Positions 18,900 to 28,960 of a stretch of 64,000 bases of DNA are shown piece by piece. The stretch's first letter is position 1. Each line of letters begins with the position of its first letter. This DNA comes from Persicobacter psychrovividus (GTDB lineage Bacteria; Bacteroidota; Bacteroidia; Cytophagales; Cyclobacteriaceae). Location: assembly GCF_036492425.1 (NCBI RefSeq), contig NZ_AP025292.1, positions 620,001 to 684,000 of the forward strand, written 5' to 3'. Both the position numbers and the translations under genes were made by a program. A model generated the notes under the pieces. That model was not told where the DNA came from. It did no database searches and saw nothing but the letters and a program-made list of their open reading frames with translations.

Positions 18900-20537
18900 A
18901 TGAAATCTTTATTTTTCAATAAAAAAATGATGGTGGTAGCAATTTTTGCTGCCACTACCTTGACTTCCTGTTTGAATAAACTGGACATCAAGCCAATCGA
19001 TCCAAGTCAAAAGACTTCGATCAACTCTGAAGGAGAATACTTCTCTTACCTTACTAAAATGTATGCTGGTTTGGCCAATACAGGTCAGGGCGGTTCTGCT
19101 GGTGGCGACCTTGGTGGTGGCGACGAAGGAGGAACGCAGTACTGGCGGGTGTTCTGGAATGCGGAAGAATTCCCTACCGATGAGGTGAAAAACACCTGGA
19201 CGGACGAAGGAGCTCCTCAGATGACTTACGGTACATGGACCAAAGACAATCCATTCGTGGCAGGTCTGTACAACCGTATTTATTATCAGATCACCGCAAC
19301 CAATGAGTTCTTGCGTCAGGCAGAAAAATTGGACGGCAGTACTTATCAGGATTTGGCGGAGTGGAAAGCAGAGGCCCGCTTCTTGCGCGCATACTCTTAC
19401 TGGCACGCCTTGGACTTCTTCGGTAACCGCGTACCATTCGTAACGGAAAAAGATCCTATCGGTAAATTCATGCCGAAGCCAGCAGGGGAAAACGTTCGTG
19501 GTCCTGAGTTGTTCAATTACATCCATTCGGAATTGAAAGCCATTGTAGGTGAAGGCGACAATAAAGATGAAGTATTGAAAGATGCGGGTACTGCCTGGTT
19601 GGGCCGTGCCGACAAAGGCGCTGCTTACATGTTGTTGGCCAAATTGGACTTGAACAGTGAAGTTTACTTGGGTCATAAAGATGTGGAGCTTTTCAAAGAA
19701 GGTCGTGCCTATTTGGAAAAAATGATGCAAGAAGGTGGCTATTCACTTTATACTGATGGCGGAAAAGTAGGCAACTACGAGTCGAACGCTTACAGCCGCT
19801 TGTTCATGGCAGACAACGAAAAGACTGCAAAAGAGCAAATCTTCACCATCTCCTCTGATGGTATCAACATGACCCACTGGGGTGGTACGACTTACTTGAT
19901 TGCTGCCGCAACGGGTGGTAAAATGGATGCCAAAAAATTGGTAGGTATTGGTTCTGGCTGGGCTGGTAACCGTACGACCAAAACAATGGTAGAAAACTTG
20001 CAAAAAGACGGTAATGATGATCGTGGTAAAATGTTCTTCACCGAAGGGCAAAACCTTGAGATCGAAAATAACACGCAGTTTACCGATGGTTATGCGGTCA
20101 TTAAGTGGAAAAATATTCAACAGGATGGTTCTGAAGGTAAAAATAACGATGGTGTATTTGCTTCAACAAAAATTCCTGTATTCCGCTTGGCAGATGCTTA
20201 CTTGATGTTGGCGGAATTTGATTTGCGCATCGATGGTGCGGTATCGGCAGCACACCAGGCTTTGGTAAACAACTTGCGCACCCGTGCACATGCAGCGCCA
20301 TATACAGGTACCATGGATTTGAACTTCATCCTGAATGAACGTCAGCGTGAATTGTTCTGGGAAGGTCACCGCCGTACCGATTTGATCCGTTTCCACAAAT
20401 TTGTAAAAGGATTGGACTGGGCATTTAAAGGTGGTGTGGCTGAAGGCAAAGACTTGCCTGCACGCTCGGTATTGTACCCAATCCCATCTGCGGATACTGG
20501 TGCGAACACCAACTTGGTTCAAAACACGGGTTACTAA
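18900..20537 (+). CDS. SusD/RagB-family lipoprotein of first susCDE operon
   Basis: This is the lid protein pairing with the SusC encoded 13 bp upstream. The lipoprotein signal ends at Cys24 (TLTSC), followed by NKLDIKPIDP. A helical core segment (EWKAEARFLRAYSYWHALDF) and the C-terminal motif LNEFI..RQRELFWEGHRRTDLIRFHKF are diagnostic of SusD proteins. At 545 residues it is typical. It is paralogous to the SusD at 25277, sharing the sequence around the GWAGNRTT region. It probably binds an oligosaccharide, judged only from the presence of a SusE-like gene next to it. Confidence 0.93.
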   Translation: MKSLFFNKKMMVVAIFAATTLTSCLNKLDIKPIDPSQKTSINSEGEYFSYLTKMYAGLANTGQGGSAGGDLGGGDEGGTQYWRVFWNAEEFPTDEVKNTWTDEGAPQMTYGTWTKDNPFVAGLYNRIYYQITATNEFLRQAEKLDGSTYQDLAEWKAEARFLRAYSYWHALDFFGNRVPFVTEKDPIGKFMPKPAGENVRGPELFNYIHSELKAIVGEGDNKDEVLKDAGTAWLGRADKGAAYMLLAKLDLNSEVYLGHKDVELFKEGRAYLEKMMQEGGYSLYTDGGKVGNYESNAYSRLFMADNEKTAKEQIFTISSDGINMTHWGGTTYLIAAATGGKMDAKKLVGIGSGWAGNRTTKTMVENLQKDGNDDRGKMFFTEGQNLEIENNTQFTDGYAVIKWKNIQQDGSEGKNNDGVFASTKIPVFRLADAYLMLAEFDLRIDGAVSAAHQALVNNLRTRAHAAPYTGTMDLNFILNERQRELFWEGHRRTDLIRFHKFVKGLDWAFKGGVAEGKDLPARSVLYPIPSADTGANTNLVQNTGY

Positions 20538-20582
20538 TTTATTTTAGCCCTCTGCTTGCAGGGGGCTTCCATTATCGATTTA

Positions 20583-21704
20583 ATGATCATGAAAAAATAT
20601 TTAGCCTATGTGCTGGTAGCCGCTGGTTTGATGGCCACCGCATGTAATAATGAAGATCAATTGACCCTTAACGGGGAGCCTACGCATCCGGAAATTACTT
20701 CTGATATCGCGCCTTCCTCTGTATTGGAGTTGAAAGACATCAATAATGTTTGGGGAAAAGTAGAATGGACTCCTGCTGATTATGGTTTGGCCGTAGCTGC
20801 CAATTATAAGATCGAGGTAGCACTGAAGAAAAACGAAACGGATTCAGCAGAAACCGTTGTGAAGGTGGAGGACCCTCATGCCGCTTCCGAAGATGTTACC
20901 GTTGGTGAATTGAACGCCGCTTTGATTGAGTTGGGCGTAGTACCTGAGCAGGAAGCTGAAGTGAATATCTTCGTGGTTTCTGAAGTCTTGGACATCAAAG
21001 GAACTGCCATTGATGGCCAGACGTTAGTTTCTAAAGTAAAAACCATCAAGGTAACGCCATTTAAACCTTTGAGTACTGTTCCTGACCATATGTTCAAAGT
21101 AGGGGATGCGCTTAAAAACAGCTCATGGAAAAATGATGATGACAAAAGTTTCCCTCTTTATGAATTGAAGAAAGGTGTGTTCACTGGTAACTTCTATTTG
21201 AAAAAAGACGAACAGTTTAAAATTCTTTCAACTCCTGGTAGTTGGGATGGTTATGGTTTTAATGAATTGTCTGGTGGTGCTCCAAATTCATGTAAAGAAA
21301 ATGGTGGTAACATTCAATTCACTGGTGAAACAGGAATGTATCAAGTAACCATTGACACCAATGCAAAAACTTTAAAAATCAACGCTGACGATGTTGTAGC
21401 ACTTTATAAAGTTGGTTCTGAAAATGATTGGAACGATTCAAACAAGCCAGGCTTTAAAACGGTATTCCCTGTGTTTAACTTGTATGGCGCAGTATTCTCT
21501 GCTGTGGTAGAGTTGAAGAAAGGCGAAGATTTCAAATTTGTAAGCAAGTTGGGTGACTGGGGAGATCAGGTTAATGGTGGTAACTTCGCAACCAAACCTA
21601 AAGGATTCTCTGGTGATGATAATATCCACTTTGATGGCACTTCTGGTCAATACCGCTTGACAATTGATAGAGATAAAGGAACCTTCGAGGCGGAAGCGTT
21701 GTAA
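20583..21704 (+). CDS. SusE/SusF-like outer membrane lipoprotein
   Basis: This is a surface glycan-binding lipoprotein. From the ATG at 20583 a lipobox gives Cys21 (LMATAC) followed by acidic NNEDQ, fitting surface export. An N-terminal SusE-type fold of about 140 residues (LNNVWGKVEWTPADYGLA-like region) leads into two tandem carbohydrate-binding-like modules. The first begins MFKVGDALKNSSW and the second LYKVGSENDWND; each has the pattern FPLYEL..GVFTGNFYL or its equivalent, and each is about 95 residues. The frame is open from 20556 but the extra nine residues spoil the signal peptide. It is the third gene of the operon, 45 bp after susD, and is paralogous to the gene at 27026. Confidence 0.85.
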   Translation: MIMKKYLAYVLVAAGLMATACNNEDQLTLNGEPTHPEITSDIAPSSVLELKDINNVWGKVEWTPADYGLAVAANYKIEVALKKNETDSAETVVKVEDPHAASEDVTVGELNAALIELGVVPEQEAEVNIFVVSEVLDIKGTAIDGQTLVSKVKTIKVTPFKPLSTVPDHMFKVGDALKNSSWKNDDDKSFPLYELKKGVFTGNFYLKKDEQFKILSTPGSWDGYGFNELSGGAPNSCKENGGNIQFTGETGMYQVTIDTNAKTLKINADDVVALYKVGSENDWNDSNKPGFKTVFPVFNLYGAVFSAVVELKKGEDFKFVSKLGDWGDQVNGGNFATKPKGFSGDDNIHFDGTSGQYRLTIDRDKGTFEAEAL

Positions 21705-22226
21705 TTCTTTCAAAATACCATTATAACCTATTCGACTTCGGTCATTAGAAAAGGCAGTCTGTTTCAGGCTGCCTTTTTTGCTTTTACCTCTCTTAAATGA
21801 GTGATAATGTTTAAAGGGTATTGTATTTAGCTCGAATTAAGCGCGTAGCGTCAGGATTATATTCAGGTTAAAAAATGTCTATGTAAAGTACGCCTATTGA
21901 CTTGTATCATGTAAAATAGCCTTTAGTGGTGATATTAAGGGATATTTTGCCGATTGTGTTTTTTTGATGCATTGGTTTAGGCTTAAACTTTTCTTAGAGA
22001 ATGTTCCGAAATCGTTTGCATTGATTTTTAGGCATTAGTGATAGATGAAAAAAGGATAAGCGAGGAATTCTATTTAAAATTGAATAAATAATCAGATCGA
22101 AAGCTGCCCGCTTTTAAGATATTCGTAAAAACAGGCGCTATTGGTGATGATTTTACAAATAAGTTCAATACTTATTTTTTTAATGAATTTTTATTTTTCC
22201 AAATTTTTAATTTTCAACCAACAGCT
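21705..22226. other. Intergenic region between the two susCDE operons
   Basis: It contains one terminator (separate entry) and then about 440 AT-rich bases with no coding frame or RNA gene recognised. The promoter of the second susCDE operon must lie here; no clear promoter box pair was found. Confidence 0.5.
21750..21779 (+). terminator. Rho-independent terminator after first susCDE operon
   Basis: The inverted repeat AAGGCAGTCT / AGGCTGCCTT (one G-T pair) with a short loop is followed by six T residues, 45 bp after the SusE-like stop. Confidence 0.85.
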
Positions 22227-25200
22227 ATGACAAAATACTACCAATTGCGTAGAGTGTTTTCGCTGGCAGTGCTTTTCACATTTTTTTCAGTGATGGCATT
22301 CGCACAAAAGGTAATTACCGGAACGGTAGTTTCCGCAGAAGACAACGAACCAATTCCAGGAGCCAATGTCTTGATCAAAGGCACAGCCACAGGAACAATC
22401 ACTGATTTTGAAGGAACCTTCCAACTGGAGGCCTCTAATGAATCAACTCTTTTGGTTTCTTTTGTTGGTTACCAACCACAGGAAATCAAAGTGGGTAGCC
22501 AAACGAACATCGATGTGAAATTGGCCACAGATGTTACAAGCCTTAACGAAGTAGTTGTTATCGGTTACGGTTCTGCAAAGAAAGAAGATTTAACAGGTTC
22601 TGTTCAATCTATCAATGCTTCCGACTTTAACCAGGGAGCCATTACTTCTCCTCAGGAATTGTTGAATGGTAAAGTAGCCGGTGTACAGATTACTACTGGC
22701 GGTGGTGCTCCAGGTGCTGGTGCAACGATCCGTGTTCGTGGTGGTTCATCTTTGACGGCATCGAATGATCCATTGATTGTTATTGATGGTGTGCCGATCG
22801 ATAATGGTGAAACTGCGGGTATGCCTAACCCACTTTCTACGATTAACCCAAATGATATTGAGACATTCACCGTACTGAAAGATGCTTCGGCAACAGCAAT
22901 TTACGGTTCTCGTGCTTCGAATGGTGTAATCTTGATCACGACCAAGAAAGGTACAAAAGACTTCTCTGTATCATATACAGGAAATGTGTCGGTTTCTACT
23001 CCATTGAAAAAATTGGATGTATTGAACGCACAACAATACCAAGATGCTGTGAATGCAAAATACGGTGAGGAAAACCGATTCAATGCATTTATGGGTGTAA
23101 CAGGTCCTGATGGTGAGCGTCAGATGTTTGACACTAACTGGCAAGATCAAATTTTCCAAACAGCAGTTTCTACTGAGCATAACGTAGCAGTAGGTGGAAC
23201 TGTAGGTGAAGTGTTGCCATACCGTGTTTCTGTGGGATATAACCATAACGAAGGTATCTTGAAAACTTCCTCAATGGATCGTACAACTGTAGGTTTGAAC
23301 TTGTCTCCTAAGTTCTTTGACGATCACTTGAAAGTGAATTTGAATGCAAAATACTCTAATGTACAAAATCAGTTTGCTGATGATGGTGCAATTGGCGCAG
23401 CAGTTTCTTTTGATCCTACTAAGCCAGTAATGATCGACGATCAAAAATATGGTGGTTACTTTGCATGGGAAGACAGTGATGGCAACCCTAACGTACTTTC
23501 TCCTAAAAACCCATTGGCTTTATTGGAGCAAAAAGACAACAGATCTAATGTTAACCGCTTGATTGGTAACTTGTCAATGGATTATAAATTCCATTTCTTG
23601 CCAGACTTGAAAGCGAATTTGAACTTAGGTTACGATCACTCAAAAAGTAATGGTGATGTAATCATTGATCCGCTGGGTGTGTTTGATGTAGAGTCATTCA
23701 ACAAAGGTGGTTTCCACTCAACTTACGAGCAAGAGAAGAAAAACGAACTATTGGATTTCTACTTGCAATACAATAAAGATATCACTGCCATTGATTCTCG
23801 TATTGAGGTAATGGGTGGTTATTCTTGGCAGCACTTCTGGTGGGAAACTTTCGACACCAACGAATTTGCTGATGGTACGCACCGTGATGACAAGGAAATC
23901 CTTCGTCGTTCTGAAAACTACTTGGTGTCTTTCTTCGGTCGTGCCAACCTGACTTTCAAAGAGCGTTTAAATTTAACAGCTACTTTGCGTAATGATGGTT
24001 CTTCTCGATTCAGTGGTGATAACCAATGGGGATTGTTCCCATCATTTGCAGCAGCATATAACTTCAAAAAAGACGGTTGGTTGAAAAATTCAAACCTTAT
24101 CTCTAATTTGAAATTGCGTGCAGGTTGGGGGGTAACTGGTCAGCAAGATGTAGGTTCTGATTACCCATCTTTCGGTACATACTCAAGAGGATTATCTTCT
24201 GCTCAATATGTTTTCTATAAAAAAGACGGCGTTGGAACAATGGTGCCAATCAATACATTGCGACCAAATGCTTACGATGCTAACCTGAAATGGGAAACAA
24301 CAAAGACGACCAACGTGGGTATTGACTATGGCTTCATGGATGAGAAATTCTCAGGTTCATTGGATGTCTACCATAGAAATACAACAGATCTATTAAATCA
24401 GATTCCAGTAGCGGCAGGTACAAACTTCCGTAATCAGGTAATCACCAACGTTGGGTCTATGGTTAATAAAGGTTTCGAATTGTCATTGAACTACAAAGCG
24501 ATCCAGACTTCAGACTTGAACTGGAACTTGTCTTTCAACGCTACACGTAACTATAACGAAATTACTAAGCTGACTGCTGTTGATGATCCTTCTTACAAAG
24601 GTGTTTTAGTAGGTGGTATTGATGGCGCAACAGGGCAAACTGCTCAAATTCACGCAACAGGTTCATCTGCTTTCTCTTACTATGTTTATGAGCAGGTATA
24701 CGATGCTAACGGTCGCCCAATTGAGGATGCATTCGTTGATCGTAACGGTGATGGTCAAATTAATGAGGATGACAAGTACATTTCTGACAAGAACTTCCAG
24801 CCAGATTGGATGTTAGGATTCTCGACTAACTTAACGTACAAAAACTGGGATTTCTCTATGGCTTTGCGTGCTAACTTGGGAATCTACAACTACAACAACG
24901 TTGTTGCCAAAAATGCTAAATTCACGAACGTTCAAACAGGTAACACTTTTGTAAACAACCTTCACAGTGATATTTACAACACAGGGTTTATTGGTAACAT
25001 CAACGAAGACCGCTTCTTCCAGTCAGATTACTTCATTCAGAAAGCAGATTTCTTGAGAATGGATAACATCATGATTGGTTACAACTTCTTCAATGTAATG
25101 GGCTCAAGTACTAACGCTCGTGTTTACGCAACAGTGAACAATGCATTTGTGATCTCTCCTTATGATGGTATCGACCCTGAAGTATTTGGTGGAATGGATA

Positions 25201-25256
25201 ACAACTTCTATCCTCGTCCTCGCACATACATGTTGGGTGTAAATCTTACTTTCTAA
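22227..25256 (+). CDS. SusC-family transporter of second susCDE operon
   Basis: This is a 1009-residue SusC: signal peptide ending MAFAQK, carboxypeptidase-D-like domain (PIPGANVLIKGTATGTITDF), TonB-box-like LNEVVVIGYG, plug (IRVRGGSSL, IVIDGVPID, VLKDASATAIYGSRASNGV) and barrel ending GVNLTF. An EF-hand-like VDRNGDGQINEDD lies near residue 840. The plug region is nearly identical to that of the SusC at 15902, while the barrel loops differ more, which is what one expects if the two copies have diverged in substrate. It is followed by susD after 20 bp. Codon use is TTG/GGT-rich. The substrate is unknown. Confidence 0.94.
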   Translation: MTKYYQLRRVFSLAVLFTFFSVMAFAQKVITGTVVSAEDNEPIPGANVLIKGTATGTITDFEGTFQLEASNESTLLVSFVGYQPQEIKVGSQTNIDVKLATDVTSLNEVVVIGYGSAKKEDLTGSVQSINASDFNQGAITSPQELLNGKVAGVQITTGGGAPGAGATIRVRGGSSLTASNDPLIVIDGVPIDNGETAGMPNPLSTINPNDIETFTVLKDASATAIYGSRASNGVILITTKKGTKDFSVSYTGNVSVSTPLKKLDVLNAQQYQDAVNAKYGEENRFNAFMGVTGPDGERQMFDTNWQDQIFQTAVSTEHNVAVGGTVGEVLPYRVSVGYNHNEGILKTSSMDRTTVGLNLSPKFFDDHLKVNLNAKYSNVQNQFADDGAIGAAVSFDPTKPVMIDDQKYGGYFAWEDSDGNPNVLSPKNPLALLEQKDNRSNVNRLIGNLSMDYKFHFLPDLKANLNLGYDHSKSNGDVIIDPLGVFDVESFNKGGFHSTYEQEKKNELLDFYLQYNKDITAIDSRIEVMGGYSWQHFWWETFDTNEFADGTHRDDKEILRRSENYLVSFFGRANLTFKERLNLTATLRNDGSSRFSGDNQWGLFPSFAAAYNFKKDGWLKNSNLISNLKLRAGWGVTGQQDVGSDYPSFGTYSRGLSSAQYVFYKKDGVGTMVPINTLRPNAYDANLKWETTKTTNVGIDYGFMDEKFSGSLDVYHRNTTDLLNQIPVAAGTNFRNQVITNVGSMVNKGFELSLNYKAIQTSDLNWNLSFNATRNYNEITKLTAVDDPSYKGVLVGGIDGATGQTAQIHATGSSAFSYYVYEQVYDANGRPIEDAFVDRNGDGQINEDDKYISDKNFQPDWMLGFSTNLTYKNWDFSMALRANLGIYNYNNVVAKNAKFTNVQTGNTFVNNLHSDIYNTGFIGNINEDRFFQSDYFIQKADFLRMDNIMIGYNFFNVMGSSTNARVYATVNNAFVISPYDGIDPEVFGGMDNNFYPRPRTYMLGVNLTF

Positions 25257-25276
25257 TTTTTTAAAGTAATACCGCA

Positions 25277-26968
25277 ATGAAATTGAACAGATTCAATAAT
25301 ATCTTAACGGCAATCACTTTGTTGATTGCCTTGACCTTCACTTCTTGTGTTGGCGACCTGAATGTAAAACCGATTGATCCTAACTTGGATACCGCTGATA
25401 AAGTCTATCAAAATGAAGCAGACTTGCAGCAAGGTTTGGCCAAAATTTATGCCGGTCTGGCAGTAACAGGGCAGCGTGGCCCTGCCGGAGATGGTGATAT
25501 TGATGGTATCGATGAGGGAGCTTCCTCTTACTGGCGTGGCTATTGGATGTTGCAGGAATTGCCAACAGACGAAGCCGTGAACGGATGGGGTGACCCAGGA
25601 ATCCCTTCATTGAACAGATCCAACTGGACAGCTTCAAACTCAATGGTAACAGCCATGTATTACCGTATCATGTTTCAGGTGACTTTGTCTAACGAGTTCA
25701 TTCGTCAGTCGAAAGCCTTGATGCAACCAGATTGGAAAGAAGCACCTAAATATATAGCACAAGCGCGCGCTTTACGGGCTTTTGCTTACTACAATGGTTT
25801 GGAACTTTACGGAAACATCATTCCTAAAGTAACAGAAGAAGATGGTGTTGGTGCATTCTTGCCACCATCATGGGGTCAGCTTGGCGGAGATGAGCTTTTC
25901 AACTACTTGAAAGGTGAATTGGAAGACATTATTGCTGGAAATGATTTGGCTGAAACTGGAATGATCGGCGAGGTTACTAAAGATGTAGCCCGTACACTAT
26001 TGGCTAAAATGCTATTGAACCACGAAGTAATTTTAGGTTCAAAAAATAACGCCTACTATGCAGAAGCAGAAACGCTTTTGGAGAAAGTAGCTGCAAATCA
26101 CGCTTTGAATACCGAAAAAGGAATCAATGCAAATGATTTGAAAGATGAAGACGGTAATCCGATTAAAGTAAACAACGGTCAGGATTTCACCCCTTATCAA
26201 GTATTGTTTATGTCTGATAACTGGATGAGAGATCAGGAAATTATTTTCTCGATTAACTATGCAGCAAACAGTACGCAAACTTTTGGTGGAAGTACTTTCT
26301 TGGTTTGTGGTTCTGTATTGGGTGGTAATAACACAATGAGTGCGCAAGAGTTTGGAGTAACAGGTGGTTGGTCTGGTAACAGAACGACAACTGCACTGAT
26401 GAGCAAATTTGACATGACAAACGATCAGCGTGTAGCTAAAGAGCAATTGCTTTTCACGAATAACAGAGGTGATGGTACTATTACTGAACTTTCAGATTCT
26501 GACCAAGGATATGGTATCGGTAAATTCAGAAACATGACAAGCACTGGGCATTATGCATCTAATGATGGTAAAACGGACCGTGTAGAGAATAACATTCCTG
26601 TATACCGTGTTTCTGACGTGTACTTGATGTTGGCTGAGCTTGATCTTCGTCAGGGTAAGGCAGTATCTGCTGCTCACTTGGAAAATCTTAATAAAATTCA
26701 GGAAAGAGCAGGCTTGTCGCCAACACTTACGGCAGGGAATGTAACCTTGGATTGGTTATTGGACGAGCGCGCTCGTGAATTATACTGGGAAGGTCACCGT
26801 CGTACTGACTTGATCCGTTTCGGTAAATTTACAGGAGGCGCTTACATCTGGCCATTTAAAGGCGGAACAGCGCAAGGGGCTTCAATTGAGGCAAAATATA
26901 AATTGTTCCCTATTCCTTCTGCTGACCAGGTAGCTAACCCTAACTTGGAGCGTAACCCAAATTATTAA
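25277..26968 (+). CDS. SusD/RagB-family lipoprotein of second susCDE operon
   Basis: This is the lid partner of the SusC upstream. The lipoprotein signal ends at Cys24 (TFTSC), then VGDLNVKPIDPN. Conserved features include IAQARALRAFAYYNGLELYG and LDERARELYWEGHRRTDLIR. At 563 residues it is 18 longer than its paralog at 18900. Strong similarity around GGWSGNRTT and the C-terminus confirms that the two operons arose by duplication. Confidence 0.93.
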   Translation: MKLNRFNNILTAITLLIALTFTSCVGDLNVKPIDPNLDTADKVYQNEADLQQGLAKIYAGLAVTGQRGPAGDGDIDGIDEGASSYWRGYWMLQELPTDEAVNGWGDPGIPSLNRSNWTASNSMVTAMYYRIMFQVTLSNEFIRQSKALMQPDWKEAPKYIAQARALRAFAYYNGLELYGNIIPKVTEEDGVGAFLPPSWGQLGGDELFNYLKGELEDIIAGNDLAETGMIGEVTKDVARTLLAKMLLNHEVILGSKNNAYYAEAETLLEKVAANHALNTEKGINANDLKDEDGNPIKVNNGQDFTPYQVLFMSDNWMRDQEIIFSINYAANSTQTFGGSTFLVCGSVLGGNNTMSAQEFGVTGGWSGNRTTTALMSKFDMTNDQRVAKEQLLFTNNRGDGTITELSDSDQGYGIGKFRNMTSTGHYASNDGKTDRVENNIPVYRVSDVYLMLAELDLRQGKAVSAAHLENLNKIQERAGLSPTLTAGNVTLDWLLDERARELYWEGHRRTDLIRFGKFTGGAYIWPFKGGTAQGASIEAKYKLFPIPSADQVANPNLERNPNY

Positions 26969-27025
26969 TTTTTTAAGAATGGGGTGTTAAGTCACCCCTT
27001 CGCAAAATTTTTTAAAGATATTATC

Positions 27026-28081
27026 ATGAAATACGGATATAAATTAATGATGCTATTGCTTGGGAGCGTTTTGATGTTCTCGGCCTGTAGCGAAGACCTG
27101 TCTTACCCTCGTCTTGATTCAAACGATTATGTAGCTCCGAAGATGGATCATTCTTTTGATCAGGAAGCTTATCAAATCAAAAAAAGCCAGTTTGATGAAG
27201 AATGGTCTTCATTTGAATGGACAAAAGCAGAGTACGGTTTAGCGGTTATCCCTCACTATTCAGTACAATTAATTAATGGCAATAAATCAGTAAATGTAGT
27301 TACTGTTTCTGGCCTTACTGCTTCAGTAAAATACGAAGCACTTAACAATGCATGTTTGGCCGCTGGTATGGAGCCAGGTGTTCCTACTAAGGTGAAGGTT
27401 TGCGTAACCTCAAACTTTACAGGTCGTGAGTCTATTCAATCTAATACCTCAGAAGTAACGATCACGCCAATTTTGGTAGGTGTTACTCCTCAGCACATCT
27501 TTAAGGTAGGTAGTGCACAAGATTGGAACGAAAATGATGACCAAACATTCCAATTGTATGAAACAGACCCAGGTGTTTTTGTTGGTAATTTCTATTTGGA
27601 AAAAGATGAAGAGTTCAAAATTCTTCCAACAAAAGGATGGGGTGATGATAAAGGGGGAGACTTCTTTACAACAAAAAGTGATGACATTACAGGTGACGGT
27701 AATATGAAGTTTGAAGGAGCTTCAGGTAACTATCAGTTGATTGTAGACATGAATAAGCAGTCGATTCAAACAGGTGCTGTTAAAATGTTTATCAAAACAG
27801 GTACTGAAGTAGGTTGGGATAATGCATCAGAAAATTTCCCATTGTACAATCTATATGATAACATTTATAGAGGTCGTTTCCAATTAGTGACTGATGAGCA
27901 ATTTAAAATTATCACAAAAATTGGTAGTTGGGATGATGCTTTAGGTTATAATGAAGTTACTTTGTCGGGTGCAACATTTGCAGAAGATGGTGGCAATATC
28001 GTTTTCAAAGATGCTACAACGGACTTTGAAATGATTGTGGACTTAGATGATAGCTCATTGACGGTTAAAGAAATGGAATAA
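27026..28081 (+). CDS. SusE/SusF-like outer membrane lipoprotein
   Basis: This is a surface glycan-binding lipoprotein and the third gene of the second susCDE operon. The ATG at 27026 gives a signal with Cys21 (MFSAC) followed by SEDL; an upstream in-frame ATG at 26984 would add 14 non-signal residues and is unlikely. An N-terminal SusE-type domain (FEWTKAEYGLAV, the counterpart of VEWTPADYGLAV in the other operon) precedes two repeated modules, IFKVGSAQDWNEND and MFIKTGTEVGWDNA, each about 95 residues with a GNFYLEKDEEFKIL-type core. It differs from its paralog mainly in the binding modules. Confidence 0.85.
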   Translation: MKYGYKLMMLLLGSVLMFSACSEDLSYPRLDSNDYVAPKMDHSFDQEAYQIKKSQFDEEWSSFEWTKAEYGLAVIPHYSVQLINGNKSVNVVTVSGLTASVKYEALNNACLAAGMEPGVPTKVKVCVTSNFTGRESIQSNTSEVTITPILVGVTPQHIFKVGSAQDWNENDDQTFQLYETDPGVFVGNFYLEKDEEFKILPTKGWGDDKGGDFFTTKSDDITGDGNMKFEGASGNYQLIVDMNKQSIQTGAVKMFIKTGTEVGWDNASENFPLYNLYDNIYRGRFQLVTDEQFKIITKIGSWDDALGYNEVTLSGATFAEDGGNIVFKDATTDFEMIVDLDDSSLTVKEME

Positions 28082-28102
28082 GCAAGCTGCTTATAATCAA
28101 TA

Positions 28103-28131
28103 AAAACCCACCCATAGCGGTGGGTTTTTTT
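28103..28131 (+). terminator. Rho-independent terminator after second susCDE operon
   Basis: The stem AAACCCACC / GGTGGGTTT with a short loop is followed by six further T residues, 21 bp after the stop. Confidence 0.9.
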
Positions 28132-28301
28132 ATGCCCAAAAATTTTAAAATTGTTCGATACTGATACAATACTGTTCGATAAGCGAACACCACTTTTATC
28201 ATGGGGAAGTTCGAAAATGCTCAATGGGAGCCATATGGGGAGTTTTGGATTTCTGGCACTGCTTTGGGATAGTGAAGGCTGAACCAAAACTTTTATCAGC
28301 T

Positions 28302-28811
28302 ATGTTAAGAATGAATCAAATTTTCGCCCTTGTAATGTTGCTCTTTGCTTTTGCCTGTAACGATGCAACCCATGACCCTTTTCCGCACTCTTCGCCTCAG
28401 CAGCCTCGCCAGAATGACGATATCCGTGGCTCGATGTCTGACCTCAAAATGGCGCAAGGTATCAACGGTGAATGGATGGTCGTTGAGGAACGCCATACCC
28501 AAAGCCCCTTTAAAGATATGATCCTGCGCTTTGACCTCGAGCCAGAGTTTGATGGTTTTGGAGGCCGATTAGGTACCAACGCTTTGCCTCAGGGGGTGGA
28601 ACTGGGAAGCTCGTGGAGTGTAAACGGAGGGCGCGTTGCCTTTCAGGATGCTGGCATAAATATTCTTTTTCCTTTGGTGGAGTTTGTCTACGAAGGCGGA
28701 ACGGTATCGCTTGATCAGCCCACACAGATTATTCGCCTGACCTTTAAAATTGAGGATGCAGTGGCAGATGAGCATTTCGGCTTTCATGAGCTTTACCTTC
28801 ATAAGCGCTAA
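28302..28811 (+). CDS. Small lipoprotein, function unknown
   Basis: This encodes about 169 residues with a lipoprotein signal ending at Cys19 (FAFAC). The frame is open from 28224 but only the ATGs at 28302 and 28311 give a signal peptide. The mature part is beta-rich (WMVVEERHTQSPFKDMILRF, VELGSSWSVNGGRVAFQDAG) and looks like a lipocalin-like or META-type stress lipoprotein domain; I do not recognise the family with certainty. It stands alone after the susCDE terminator. Its last codons (FHELYLHKR and stop) reappear as a degraded copy about 650 bp downstream. Confidence 0.65.
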   Translation: MLRMNQIFALVMLLFAFACNDATHDPFPHSSPQQPRQNDDIRGSMSDLKMAQGINGEWMVVEERHTQSPFKDMILRFDLEPEFDGFGGRLGTNALPQGVELGSSWSVNGGRVAFQDAGINILFPLVEFVYEGGTVSLDQPTQIIRLTFKIEDAVADEHFGFHELYLHKR

Positions 28812-28821
28812 GGAAAGACAT

Positions 28822-28873
28822 GGTGTATTTATTTGTCCGCAGATTGCACAGATTTCCACAGATTTTTTAGGAG
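28822..28873. repeat. Dispersed intergenic repeat, copy A
   Basis: The core ATTTGTCCGCAGATTGCAC plus CAGATTTCCACAGATTTTTT begins right after the lipoprotein stop. The same core, in one orientation or the other, occurs near 29481, 35649, 42172, 60708, 60977 and 61239. Confidence 0.75.
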
Positions 28874-28960
28874 GTCTATCAACACGTCTCTCAGCTGTCG
28901 CATAATTCATTGCTATAAATTTAGCACAAAAGATTATTCCGTAAGCTGTACGGATGCACC

